Position numbers and translations under genes: made by a program. Below the pieces are notes generated by a model. It was given only the letters and a program-made list of their open reading frames with translations. It was not told the DNA's origin and made no database searches. A DNA stretch of 5,057 bases, taken from Verrucomicrobiota bacterium (lineage in GTDB: Bacteria; Verrucomicrobiota; Verrucomicrobiia; Chthoniobacterales; UBA10450). The stretch is taken from contig QHNU01000129.1 in the NCBI GenBank assembly GCA_003218525.1, positions 18,103-23,159 of the forward strand. Reading direction: 5' to 3'. Positions within the stretch are counted from its first letter, which is position 1, and each line of letters starts with the position of its first letter. Of this stretch, positions 1 to 5,057 are shown piece after piece.

Positions 1-2
1 AC

Positions 3-245
3 CGTTTCGGCGGTGGCTTTCGTGGTGGCCGTTTTGATGGCCGTCATCACCGATTCTCTAATGATGTCATCTTCTTCGACGACTTCGGCTTTCCGGGGTG
101 GTGGGGCTGGGGCTATCCGTACGGATATTACGGTTACGGCTATTACCCGTACGATTACTATGGATACGGCAGGTACGGTTACTACGATGACCGCGGTTAT
201 GGATACCGCTATGGCAGCCGATCAAGGAATTTGCGGAGGTGGTGA
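3..245 (+). CDS. Gly/Tyr-rich exported protein, 3' part only
   Basis: The reading frame starting at base 3 is open from the window edge to TGA at 243-245. It encodes about 80 residues of strongly biased composition: a Gly/Arg/Phe stretch (RFGGGFRGGRF), a His/Phe/Asp segment, then dense Trp/Gly/Tyr/Pro runs including YYPYDYYGYG. The same YPYDYY element and an upstream His/Phe/Asp-rich segment occur in the complete gene at 1018-2058, so the two are probably paralogues. No signal peptide is visible because the 5' end lies outside the window. Unlike the paralogue it has no peptidoglycan-binding domain. Its last residues (about RSRNLRRW) appear to come from the decayed receiver gene next to it rather than from the original protein, so the gene is probably 3'-truncated by a deletion near 212-228. 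Function is unknown; an envelope-associated role is inferred from the paralogue. Confidence 0.6.
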   Translation, partial: RFGGGFRGGRFDGRHHRFSNDVIFFDDFGFPGWWGWGYPYGYYGYGYYPYDYYGYGRYGYYDDRGYGYRYGSRSRNLRRW

Positions 246-579
246 TAAGCGCGCCACGGCGTTTGGGATTCGCCTTGTTGCTCGAGCGTTTCGATACGCT
301 CACCAACTGCCTCGAGAATCGTCTCGTAAACTTTCTGTCCAGAGATATTGCGATGCCGGAAGCGGATGGCGGCGAACTGGCGGCGCGGATTGAATCCGAC
401 CCGACATCGCACCGAACACCGGTGGTCTTTCTGACGGCTCTGGTGACGAAAGCGGAGGCAAAATCGGCACTGCAGATCCAAGGACATCCACATTCCTTGC
501 CAAGCCAATCAGCATTCCAGACTTGATCGCAGGCATTGAACGAAATCTGCCTGCGCGAAATGATCACGCTAGTTACTGA
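228..579 (+). pseudogene. Decayed response-regulator receiver domain
   Basis: Pieces of one CheY-like receiver domain can be read in order but in three different frames. The third frame around 249-275 gives ARHGVWDSP, matching GRYSVWEEN in the receiver at 2614-2900. The second frame around 344-457 gives DIAMPEADGGELAARIESD followed by PVVFLTALVTKAEA, which holds the phospho-acceptor Asp and the conserved Thr. The first frame around 454-579 gives FLAKPISIPDLIAGIERNL, with the conserved Lys-Pro, ending at TGA 577-579. Bases 344-391 match 2826-2873 at 41 of 48 positions. The N-terminal strand with the acidic pair is missing, and TGA TAA (243-248) falls where helix 1 should be. With at least two frame changes and a lost N-terminus, this is a dead gene. 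Receivers take phosphate from histidine kinases; this one cannot. Its left edge is fused to the Gly/Tyr-rich gene. Confidence 0.75.
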
Positions 580-635
580 CAGCTAATGACATATCGCCTT
601 GTGAAGAAATTTAGCGCTCTTACCACCGCGCTTGT

Positions 636-809
636 ATGCCAGGCACAACCGTCATAGGCGGAGTGTTAGCAGGAAGTTTCCTCGCGATCTCTATTGATCC
701 CGGTGAGGTTCTAAGTCGCGGAAAAATATCTGTTCGCGGCAAAGGCGAAAGCCTACGGCCTCGTCTTGGTGATCATTCGAAATTAAATCGGGCTGAAGCG
801 TCAGTATGA
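636..809 (+). CDS. Doubtful small ORF, 57 aa, unknown
   Basis: This is the only content I can propose for 580-891. ATG 636 opens 57 codons ending at TGA 807-809. The start is MPGTTVIGGVLAGSFLAISI, a plausible hydrophobic segment, followed by a basic polar tail (GKISVRGKGESLRPRLG). In another frame a GTG at 601 begins VKKFSALTTALV, which looks like a signal-peptide start. A one-base frame change near 636 would join it to the small ORF into one short exported or membrane protein. I recognise no family and see no convincing ribosome-binding site. It may be a decayed gene or chance. Confidence 0.2.
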   Translation: MPGTTVIGGVLAGSFLAISIDPGEVLSRGKISVRGKGESLRPRLGDHSKLNRAEASV

Positions 810-891
810 GTGAGCCTCCCGAGTTCTTCGTCTCATAAGGGACACTGATCTTTTTGCCATCACCTCGCCGAGCGGCCGAGCCTACCGCCTC

Positions 892-990
892 TGATTACGT
901 CGTTCCTGTTTGCAGTTAGCTCGAATGAGAAAGTAGGGAGCACTCCCCGCGTGGGATATTAGAAAATCCCCCACATGTGCAATGGCCGCG
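892..990. repeat. Palindromic dispersed repeat, copy 1
   Basis: This matches 2890-2983. The core at 951-983 agrees with 2942-2974 at 32 of 33 positions. Within it, 951-974 forms an imperfect hairpin: GTGGGAT on the left arm, ATCCCCCAC on the right, with a two-C bulge. Just before it GGGAG (936-940) can pair with CTCCC (943-947); the same two arms recur in copy 2 with a different spacing. Outer parts are looser, with shared TGATTACGT (892-900) and CTCGAA (920-925). The size and hairpins resemble REP-like or small non-autonomous elements, but no terminal repeats or target duplication are evident. Its right end lies just before the gene at 1018. Confidence 0.7.
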
Positions 991-1017
991 AAACGGAACC
1001 GTAACGATCTTTGGAGT

Positions 1018-2058
1018 ATGAAAAAGTTAAGATTACTTAGTCTAGTTGGCATCACATCGATCGCACTCACTCATGCCGCGTGGGCCGGTCCCCAAGGGGG
1101 AGGTGGAGGAGGCTTCGGTGGTGGTGGTTTTAGCGGTGGTGGCCACGTCGGCGGCGGGGGCGGCCGGGCTGGACCAGTTGGAGGCGGTTTCCGTGGCGGT
1201 GGCTTCCACGCAGCAGCCCCGGCGTTCGGTGGTGCGCGCAGATCCTTTGGAGTGGGAGCGCGCGGAGGCGGAGTTGGCTTCGGCATACCGCGCTACTCTT
1301 CATTTAGAGCGCGTCCGTCATATCGGCAGCCTGTCTATAATGGACGAGTTGGCCGATCAGTAACTCCGTCCATTGGCGCAAGAACAGCGGCTAGCCAACC
1401 GCAGAATCGTTTCAGCTCAACACGCAATCCTGTTGGGCAACGGCCGGCGGCAGCGTCTAATCGTGCGGCCACCGCTTTAGCGGCGCGTTCACCTGGAACA
1501 GCTGCACACCGGGGATTGGACGGGCGAAGGGACCACATCGCTGAACGTCATGAAGGAAATTGGCACCGCGACTGGGACCGGCGGCATGCCCATTTCTTCC
1601 ACAATCGGTTCTTTGTTTTTGACAACGGCTTCTGGTTCGGACTGGATGCCGGATTCTACCCGTGGGATTACCTGCCGTATTACGCCGGCGACTACTATCC
1701 GTACGATTACTACACTAACGCTCAGCCGGACGATAACACCGCGCCCGCCGATGGCTATCCGTACGATTACTACACTAACGCTCAGCCGGACGATAACACC
1801 GCGCCCGCGAATGTTCTGCCGGACGATAACACCGAGCCGGCTTATAACGAAGTCCCGGCGGCTGATTCCACGGTCCAAGCCGTGCAAACGGAGCTCACTC
1901 AACTGGGCTATTACAACGGTCCAGTCGATGGAATTTTCGGTCCGACGACGCGCGATGCGGTGGCAAAGTATCAAATCGACAAGCAGCTAGATGTAACCGG
2001 GAGTCTTTCGCCGGACACGCTGCAGTCACTCGGAGTGCCGCCGGGTGCAAACAATTAA
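1018..2058 (+). CDS. Secreted Gly-rich protein with peptidoglycan-binding domain
   Basis: The protein has 346 residues. It starts with a Sec signal peptide (MKKLRLLSLVGITSIALTHA, then AWA before Gly24, a good signal-peptidase I site). Residues 24 to about 88 are Gly-rich with Phe, Arg and His. An Arg/Ser/Ala-rich part follows, then an aromatic and His-rich stretch at about 180-226. Residues 227-266 are two identical 20-residue repeats (YPYDYYTNAQPDDNTAPADG type) plus a shorter third unit with PDDNTEPAY. Residues about 284-339 are a peptidoglycan-binding domain of the PF01471 type (VQTELTQLGYYNGPVDGIFG, then TRDAVAKYQ and TGSLSPDTLQSLGV). It is expected to be exported and held at the cell wall; the rest has no assignable activity. 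ATG 1018 is preferred because MKK directly precedes the hydrophobic core, but GGAG (1013-1016) is only one base away, which is a poor spacing. ATG 982 lies inside the dispersed repeat and would add 12 residues. Confidence 0.85.
   Translation: MKKLRLLSLVGITSIALTHAAWAGPQGGGGGGFGGGGFSGGGHVGGGGGRAGPVGGGFRGGGFHAAAPAFGGARRSFGVGARGGGVGFGIPRYSSFRARPSYRQPVYNGRVGRSVTPSIGARTAASQPQNRFSSTRNPVGQRPAAASNRAATALAARSPGTAAHRGLDGRRDHIAERHEGNWHRDWDRRHAHFFHNRFFVFDNGFWFGLDAGFYPWDYLPYYAGDYYPYDYYTNAQPDDNTAPADGYPYDYYTNAQPDDNTAPANVLPDDNTEPAYNEVPAADSTVQAVQTELTQLGYYNGPVDGIFGPTTRDAVAKYQIDKQLDVTGSLSPDTLQSLGVPPGANN
1695..1841 (+). repeat. 60-bp in-gene tandem repeat
   Basis: Bases 1695-1748 are identical to 1755-1808 (54 of 54), with a period of exactly 60 bp. 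A shorter third unit at about 1816-1841 repeats the GCCGGACGATAACACC part. The period keeps the reading frame and gives a 20-residue protein repeat. Full identity, including silent positions, points to recent duplication or ongoing copy-number change. Confidence 0.95.
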
Positions 2059-2190
2059 CAGGATCCGCCATTACTCGATGAGAATCCCACATTCGACGGT
2101 TGGCAGAAGAGACGGGGAGCAATGGCGGTGGGCGTTCATAGCGACGCTCGCTTCCAGCTCGTTAGTCCAGACCGGAGCGCAAGTTGGACG

Positions 2191-2195
2191 AGGAG
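2191..2195 (+). promoter_or_regulatory. Ribosome-binding site AGGAG
   Basis: AGGAG lies seven bases before ATG 2203 and decides that start over the in-frame ATG at 2122, which has no comparable site. Confidence 0.7.
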
Positions 2196-2202
2196 AAATG
2201 CG

Positions 2203-2593
2203 ATGAAATCGCCACTGATTCTTCTTTTTACGCGCGACGGTGCCTTCGCTCAATCAGTCTGCGACGCGGTCTCCGGAACGGATGCAGTCGTGCTCATCGC
2301 GCTAGGCATCCGGGACAGAATTGCAAATTCTTTGTCAAGGTGGCTGTGAGCTTGATTTCGCTTTGATGGATTTCGATGACGGTTGTCGCGGCAGAACGCT
2401 GCTCAGCGCGGTCCACACTTGCAATGAACGGTTGCCCATCGTTGTAGAGACTTCGGAGGACGCAGAGCATGCATGCTTTCTCGCCTACGCCAATGCCGCC
2501 CGAACTTGTCTCAAAAAACCGTTGTCGCCTGTGGGTTTTGCCGAAGCGATTGCGGATCCGCCGACCGACTGCGCGGCGTCAAAGCAGTCATGA
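2203..2593 (+). pseudogene. Receiver-like protein, one frameshift
   Basis: ATG 2203 begins MKSPLILLFTRDGAFAQSV, running in the first frame to GAC 2314-2316. Skipping A2317 continues in the second frame as ELQILCQGGCELDFALMDFD, then to TGA 2591-2593. The rebuilt protein has 129 residues, the length of a single receiver domain. Asp56 (in LMDFDD) sits at the phospho-acceptor position, VVETSEDAEH at the Thr/Ser position and Lys105-Pro106 in CLKKPLS at the Lys-Pro position. The usual acidic pair of strand 1 is reduced to FTRD, so metal binding and phosphorylation may be impaired even in an intact version. It is a stand-alone receiver without a DNA-binding output domain. The clean single-base insertion, with good coding sense on both sides, means either a very recent mutation or a sequencing error. 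It lies just upstream of a second receiver gene, 20 bp away, probably cotranscribed. Confidence 0.7.
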
Positions 2594-2604
2594 CCTAACG
2601 AAAT

Positions 2605-2608
2605 GGAG
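2605..2608 (+). promoter_or_regulatory. Ribosome-binding site GGAG
   Basis: GGAG lies five bases before ATG 2614, a good spacing, and supports that start for the second receiver gene. Confidence 0.6.
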
Positions 2609-2613
2609 ATCCG

Positions 2614-2900
2614 ATGAACAGAATTATTGAAGCGGATTTTCTCCCACCGCCCGTTGAAAAGGCCCAAGAGAAACCGCGCATCTTAATCATCGATGACAAC
2701 CGCGACTTTACTCTCTCTGCAAACTCGCGCTGGAGAGCACCGGGCGCTACTCCGTTTGGGAAGAAAACGATCCAGCGAGAGCTCACCAAACAGCGCAGCG
2801 CGTTAAGCCTGACCTTATTCTTCTTGATATTGCAATGCCGGAAACCGATAGCGGCGAAGTCGCCGCGCGGATTCGTGCTTTGGCTAATGTGATTACGTAA
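2614..2900 (+). pseudogene. Response-regulator receiver, frameshifted and 3'-truncated
   Basis: ATG 2614 opens an extension of about 20 residues, then strand 1 with its acidic pair (PRILIIDDNRDFT, Asp27-Asp28). After the CTCTCTCT run at 2711-2718 the sense moves to the third frame: LCKLALESTGRYSVWEENDP, a stretch with AHQTAQRVKP, then DLILLDIAMPETDSGEVAAR with the phospho-acceptor Asp at 2826-2828. The frame ends at TAA 2898-2900 after ALANVIT. The later strands with the conserved Thr and Lys-Pro are absent, so no working receiver can form. The dinucleotide run is a likely slippage site. The break in homology falls at about 2889, exactly where the dispersed palindromic repeat begins, so the last residues (VIT) are encoded at the repeat's edge. 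It is the closest relative in the window of the decayed receiver at 228-579. Confidence 0.8.
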
Positions 2901-2983
2901 GTTCAGACTCTACCTCGAACGAGGGAGCGCGGAGCTCCCGAGTGGGATATTCGAAAATCCCCCACATGTGCAATAGCGGCGAC
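2890..2983. repeat. Palindromic dispersed repeat, copy 2
   Basis: Second copy of the element at 892-990, same orientation. The core 2942-2974 has one mismatch to copy 1 (C2952 against A961). The hairpin 2942-2965 has TTCGAA at its centre, and a second stem pairs GGGAGC (2923-2928) with GCTCCC (2934-2939) around a five-base loop. Copy 1 keeps these GGGAG/CTCCC arms with a shorter loop, so the structure is kept although the sequence between differs. Its left edge replaces the 3' end of the receiver gene. Confidence 0.7.
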
Positions 2984-3070
2984 ATCACCGGCGCTAATAC
3001 CGTGAGACTCTGGGATGGGGAAACTCAGAGAATCGAGAGACGGATGGAGTCGCGCGCCTGGGAAAAATGA
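2972..3070 (+). pseudogene. Possible WD40-repeat scrap
   Basis: In the second frame the sequence reads NSGDITGANTVRLWDGETQR and continues to TGA 3068-3070. TVRLWD after a Gly/Asp-containing turn is the typical end of a WD40 propeller blade. Only part of one blade is present, and upstream the frame enters the palindromic repeat, so any parent gene has lost nearly everything. The stop overlaps ATG 3067 as ATGA. The match is short and could be chance. Confidence 0.25.
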
Positions 3071-3339
3071 ATATTAGCTATTTTCGGCCTAGCGAGTCGA
3101 CAGCGGCCGGTGGAATACGTAGCCCCCGCGTTGTTCGAGGTATCAGAGCCCTTCGCGCAGGGGTGCCTGCTACCGCAAAGGCGTGGACGCTGCGGACGAA
3201 TACCAGCGCAACGAAGTCTAAAGGATCCTCACTTCAAATGGCCGCATTTTTCATCAATCACCCGATCATCACGATGGTGGCTCTGTGGTTGATCATATCG
3301 ATTGGTTTCATCTGCATTTTTGAACTCCCGATTCGGTAG
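3067..3339 (+). pseudogene. Collapsed relic of SRPBCC-adaptor-RND cassette
   Basis: This 90-codon ORF looks like one gene but joins three gene ends in the order of the intact cassette downstream. Codons 1-12 (MNISYFRPSEST) match the start of the SRPBCC gene at 3356 (MNPNSFQPNEST). Bases 3130-3186 (VVRGIRALRAGVPATAKAW) match the adaptor C-terminus at 4870-4926 (VVQGIQKIREGAPVVAKRW), 10 of 19 residues identical without gaps. From 3244, FFINHPIITMV matches the pump start at 4999 (FFINRPIVAIV), and the segment ends FELPIR, where RND pumps have their Leu-Pro after the first membrane helix. The bulk of the SRPBCC and adaptor genes, and all of the pump after helix 1, are missing. The pieces are in one frame, so a short membrane peptide could be made, perhaps from ATG 3238, but no strong ribosome-binding site precedes either start. 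The level of divergence argues for an old duplication or an independently acquired related cassette. Confidence 0.7.
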
Positions 3340-3355
3340 GGAGCCCTTCTGACAA

Positions 3356-3817
3356 ATGAATCCCAACAGTTTTCAACCTAACGAGTCGACTCAGACCATG
3401 GAATCATTGCCAATTGCGATGAATGCAGGGCGCCAGTCCATCGTCGTCCGCGCGCCAACCCTGAAGGTCTATGAACGATGGTCGCAGTTTGAGAATTTCC
3501 CGAGATTTATCACGCCGGTGCGAGAGGTGCGAAGGATTGATGATACCCACTTCTCCTTTACCTGCCTTCGCGATGGCAAAGAACGAAAGTGTGTCGTGCG
3601 CGTGTTACTTCGAATTCCGGACCAGCGAATTGCGTGGCGGACAATTTCCCACGGTTTTGCCTCCGGTGTCGTCTCGTTCGAACGGACCTTCAATCAGGAT
3701 ACGGAAATCACGCTCAGAATCCGTTCTATCTATAATCCGTCCACCCTATCCCAACGGCTGGAAGAATACCTTCGTAACTTTAAACGATTAATCGAGGACT
3801 CGGCGCCTACAGTATGA
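3356..3817 (+). CDS. SRPBCC (START-like) family protein
   Basis: The protein has 153 residues, normal for the cyclase/dehydrase-type SRPBCC family. After a polar N-terminus of about 22 residues comes the fold signature: VVRAPTLKVYERWSQFENFP with RFITPVREVRRIDD, a strand with FTCLRDGKER, RIPDQRIAWRTISHG, ASGVVSFERTF, and a C-terminal helix (LSQRLEEYLRNFKRLIEDS). The family forms a helix-grip pocket that binds hydrophobic ligands; the ligand here cannot be told. No signal peptide or membrane segment is seen, so it should be cytoplasmic. Its TGA overlaps the adaptor's ATG (ATGA, 3814-3817), so it is probably the first gene of an operon with the efflux pump. GGGAG at 3339-3343 is a distant (12-base) candidate ribosome-binding site. 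The relic at 3067 shares its first residues, which supports ATG 3356 over the downstream Met codons. Confidence 0.85.
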   Translation: MNPNSFQPNESTQTMESLPIAMNAGRQSIVVRAPTLKVYERWSQFENFPRFITPVREVRRIDDTHFSFTCLRDGKERKCVVRVLLRIPDQRIAWRTISHGFASGVVSFERTFNQDTEITLRIRSIYNPSTLSQRLEEYLRNFKRLIEDSAPTV

Positions 3818-4983
3818 AAAATCTCTTCGCGGTCATTATTCTTTCGCTTAGCCTTATCTTCGGAGCGGGCTGCTCCAAGAAATCGGGCAACGCAAACACG
3901 ACTGCACCCGAAGTGCTTGTGGCAGAAGTCTCGCGAAAAGACGTGCCCATCGTCAAAGAATGGGTGGCCACGCTCGATGGTTTGGTCAATGCCACCATCA
4001 GTGCGCGCGTGTCTGGTCACCTCATCTCACAGGATTACAAAGAAGGGACTGCGGTGAAAAAAGGTGATCTGCTTTTCCAGATCGACCCGCGGCCATTCGA
4101 AGACGCATTGGCTCAGGCTAAGGCGACACTGGCCAAGGACGAGGCGGCGCGCGTCAAGGCGGAACAAGATGAAAAGCGGGCGGTGGACCTTTTTAGCAAG
4201 AAAGTAACCAGTCAACAGGAGCGAGACGCTGCGTTCCAGGCCGCTGAGTCCAGCAAAGGGTTATCCGAAGCCGATCGGGCGGCCGTGAAGGATGCCGAGC
4301 TCAATCTTGAATACACCAAGGTTACTGCGCCCATAGATGGCATCGCTGGTTTCGTTACCGCGCAAGTGGGCGACCTTGTCGGCCCCAGCACCGGCCCGCT
4401 GACAACAATCTCTCAGGTCGATCCGATCAAGGCGATCGGTACCGGCAGCGAGCAGTCTTACACGGAGTTCGCGACGCGCTATTCGGACCCTGAGAAACAG
4501 GAACAATATTTAAAGCGGCTGGAATTCGAGTTGGTTCTAGCCAACGGATCGATCTATCCACAAAAAGGAAAATTTTACGCCCTCGATCGCAACGTTAATA
4601 TACAAACTGGGTCAATCCGCTTCGAAGCGACCTTTCCAAATCCCGGAAATGTTCTGCGTCCCGGTCAGTTTGCACGCATCCGCGCGACTACCGAGACAAG
4701 GAAAGGCGCGCTCCTTGTCCCGCAGGAAGCCGTTACAGAGTTGCAGGGCAATTATCAGGTTGCCGTCATCGGCAGTGATAACAAGGCGAGTATCCGCCCG
4801 GTGAAGGTCGGTGACCGCTTCGGTGCAATGTGGGAAATCAAAGAAGGCGTTGAACCTGGTGACAAGGTGGTCGTGCAAGGTATTCAAAAGATTCGAGAGG
4901 GCGCTCCGGTAGTGGCAAAGCGCTGGATGCCGCCGGCAGAAACGCCCACAGTTGCCGAAGCCGACAAGCCCAAAAATCCCTGA
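3814..4983 (+). CDS. RND efflux periplasmic adaptor (membrane-fusion lipoprotein)
   Basis: The protein has 389 residues, usual for AcrA/MexA-type adaptors. It begins with a lipoprotein signal (MKNLFAVIILSLSLIFGAGC); Cys20 after Gly-Ala-Gly is the lipidation site. Next come the first lipoyl half (about 58-90, ATISARVSGHLISQDYKEGT, GDLLFQIDPRPF), an alpha-hairpin rich in Ala, Lys and Glu (about 92-165), the second lipoyl half (LEYTKVTAPIDGIAGFV, VGDLVGPSTGPLTTIS), a beta-barrel part with RFEATFPNPGNVLRPGQFAR, and a membrane-proximal domain (LLVPQEAVTELQG to VVVQGIQKIREG). It would link the inner-membrane pump encoded next to an outer-membrane channel and help expel drugs or other compounds. After the second lipoyl half the usual hydrophobic strand reads IKAIGTGSEQSY, a small departure from family sequences I recall. 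Start and operon are set by the ATGA overlap with the SRPBCC gene. Confidence 0.93.
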   Translation: MKNLFAVIILSLSLIFGAGCSKKSGNANTTAPEVLVAEVSRKDVPIVKEWVATLDGLVNATISARVSGHLISQDYKEGTAVKKGDLLFQIDPRPFEDALAQAKATLAKDEAARVKAEQDEKRAVDLFSKKVTSQQERDAAFQAAESSKGLSEADRAAVKDAELNLEYTKVTAPIDGIAGFVTAQVGDLVGPSTGPLTTISQVDPIKAIGTGSEQSYTEFATRYSDPEKQEQYLKRLEFELVLANGSIYPQKGKFYALDRNVNIQTGSIRFEATFPNPGNVLRPGQFARIRATTETRKGALLVPQEAVTELQGNYQVAVIGSDNKASIRPVKVGDRFGAMWEIKEGVEPGDKVVVQGIQKIREGAPVVAKRWMPPAETPTVAEADKPKNP

Positions 4984-4989
4984 TTTCAG

Positions 4990-5057
4990 GTGTCCAGGTT
5001 CTTCATCAATCGCCCGATTGTCGCGATCGTTATCGCGATTTTGATGACGATTATCGG
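4990..5057 (+). CDS. RND efflux pump inner-membrane subunit, N-terminus only
   Basis: GTG 4990 begins (M)SRFFINRPIVAIVIAIL, continuing in frame to the window edge. FFI-x-RP followed by a hydrophobic helix is the standard start of AcrB/MexB-like (HAE1) proton-driven pumps, which work as trimers in the inner membrane. Only 22 full codons and part of another are present, so substrate range cannot be judged. It starts seven bases after the adaptor's stop and in the same frame. No clear ribosome-binding site is seen, so translation is probably coupled to the adaptor gene. Confidence 0.85.
   Translation, partial: MSRFFINRPIVAIVIAILMTII

Noticed and set aside
209..508. Minus-strand ORF whose C-terminal part (VYETILEAVGERIETLEQQG) looks protein-like.
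   Set aside because: The same bases align on the plus strand with the receiver at 2614-2900 (CGTTTGGGA, GCTCACCAA and the DIAMP region in order), so the minus frame is most simply a shadow.
892..990. Palindrome as a rho-independent terminator or CRISPR-type repeat.
   Set aside because: No T-run follows either hairpin, and there are only two widely spaced copies without spacers.
982..1017. Earlier in-frame ATG for the Gly-rich secreted protein.
   Set aside because: It lies within the dispersed repeat, where the other copy has ATA, has no ribosome-binding site, and would put a polar 12-residue extension before a normal MKK signal peptide. It is not fully excluded because the 1018 start also has poor spacing.
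1071..1286. Proline-rich minus-strand ORF.
   Set aside because: It is the antisense of Gly codons in the Gly-rich region; no start signal or independent support.
1489..1974. 161-codon minus-strand ORF with repeated VIVRLSVSVVIVR strings.
   Set aside because: It is the antisense of the Tyr/Asp repeat and peptidoglycan-binding coding region; its repeats only mirror the 60-bp tandem repeat.
2059..2202. Spacer after the Gly-rich gene, searched for a terminator and for an earlier start (ATG 2122) of the receiver gene.
   Set aside because: No stem followed by a T-run was found, and ATG 2203 has a much better ribosome-binding site; nothing supportable remains.

Overview
All genes read on the plus strand. 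The best taxonomic guess is a soil-type Verrucomicrobia-like, Gram-negative bacterium. This is inference: it rests on the style of the small stand-alone receiver proteins, the Gly/Tyr-rich exported protein with a peptidoglycan-binding tail, and the lipoprotein adaptor/RND pump pair. No marker gene is present.

Left part (1-990): the 3' end of a Gly/Tyr-rich exported-protein gene (to 245) runs directly into a badly decayed response-regulator receiver gene (about 228-579). About 310 bp follow with only a doubtful small ORF (636-809). A palindromic repeat (892-990) closes this part.

Middle part (1018-2983): an intact gene for a secreted Gly-rich protein with a C-terminal peptidoglycan-binding domain and an exact 60-bp internal tandem repeat. 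Two receiver-domain genes follow, each broken by one apparent frameshift (2203-2593 and 2614-2900). The second also loses its 3' end exactly where the second copy of the palindromic repeat begins (2890-2983). The order Gly-rich gene, receiver gene, repeat therefore occurs twice, which suggests an old segmental duplication with different deletions in each copy.

Right part (2996-5057): a possible WD40 scrap, then a 90-codon ORF (3067-3339) that reads as a collapsed relic of the cassette beside it. It holds, in order and in one frame, the N-terminus of the SRPBCC protein, the C-terminus of the efflux adaptor and the N-terminus of the RND pump. The intact cassette follows: SRPBCC protein (3356-3817), lipoprotein membrane-fusion adaptor (3814-4983, 4-bp ATGA overlap) and the start of an RND inner-membrane pump (4990 to the window end). 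The last two should form a tripartite efflux system with an outer-membrane channel not seen here.

I did not find a clearly new molecular system. The most unusual content is the layered duplication and decay: a relic of a whole three-gene cassette, a duplicated envelope-protein/receiver module, and a palindromic repeat sitting at a gene-truncation point. The frameshifts could also be sequencing or assembly errors.
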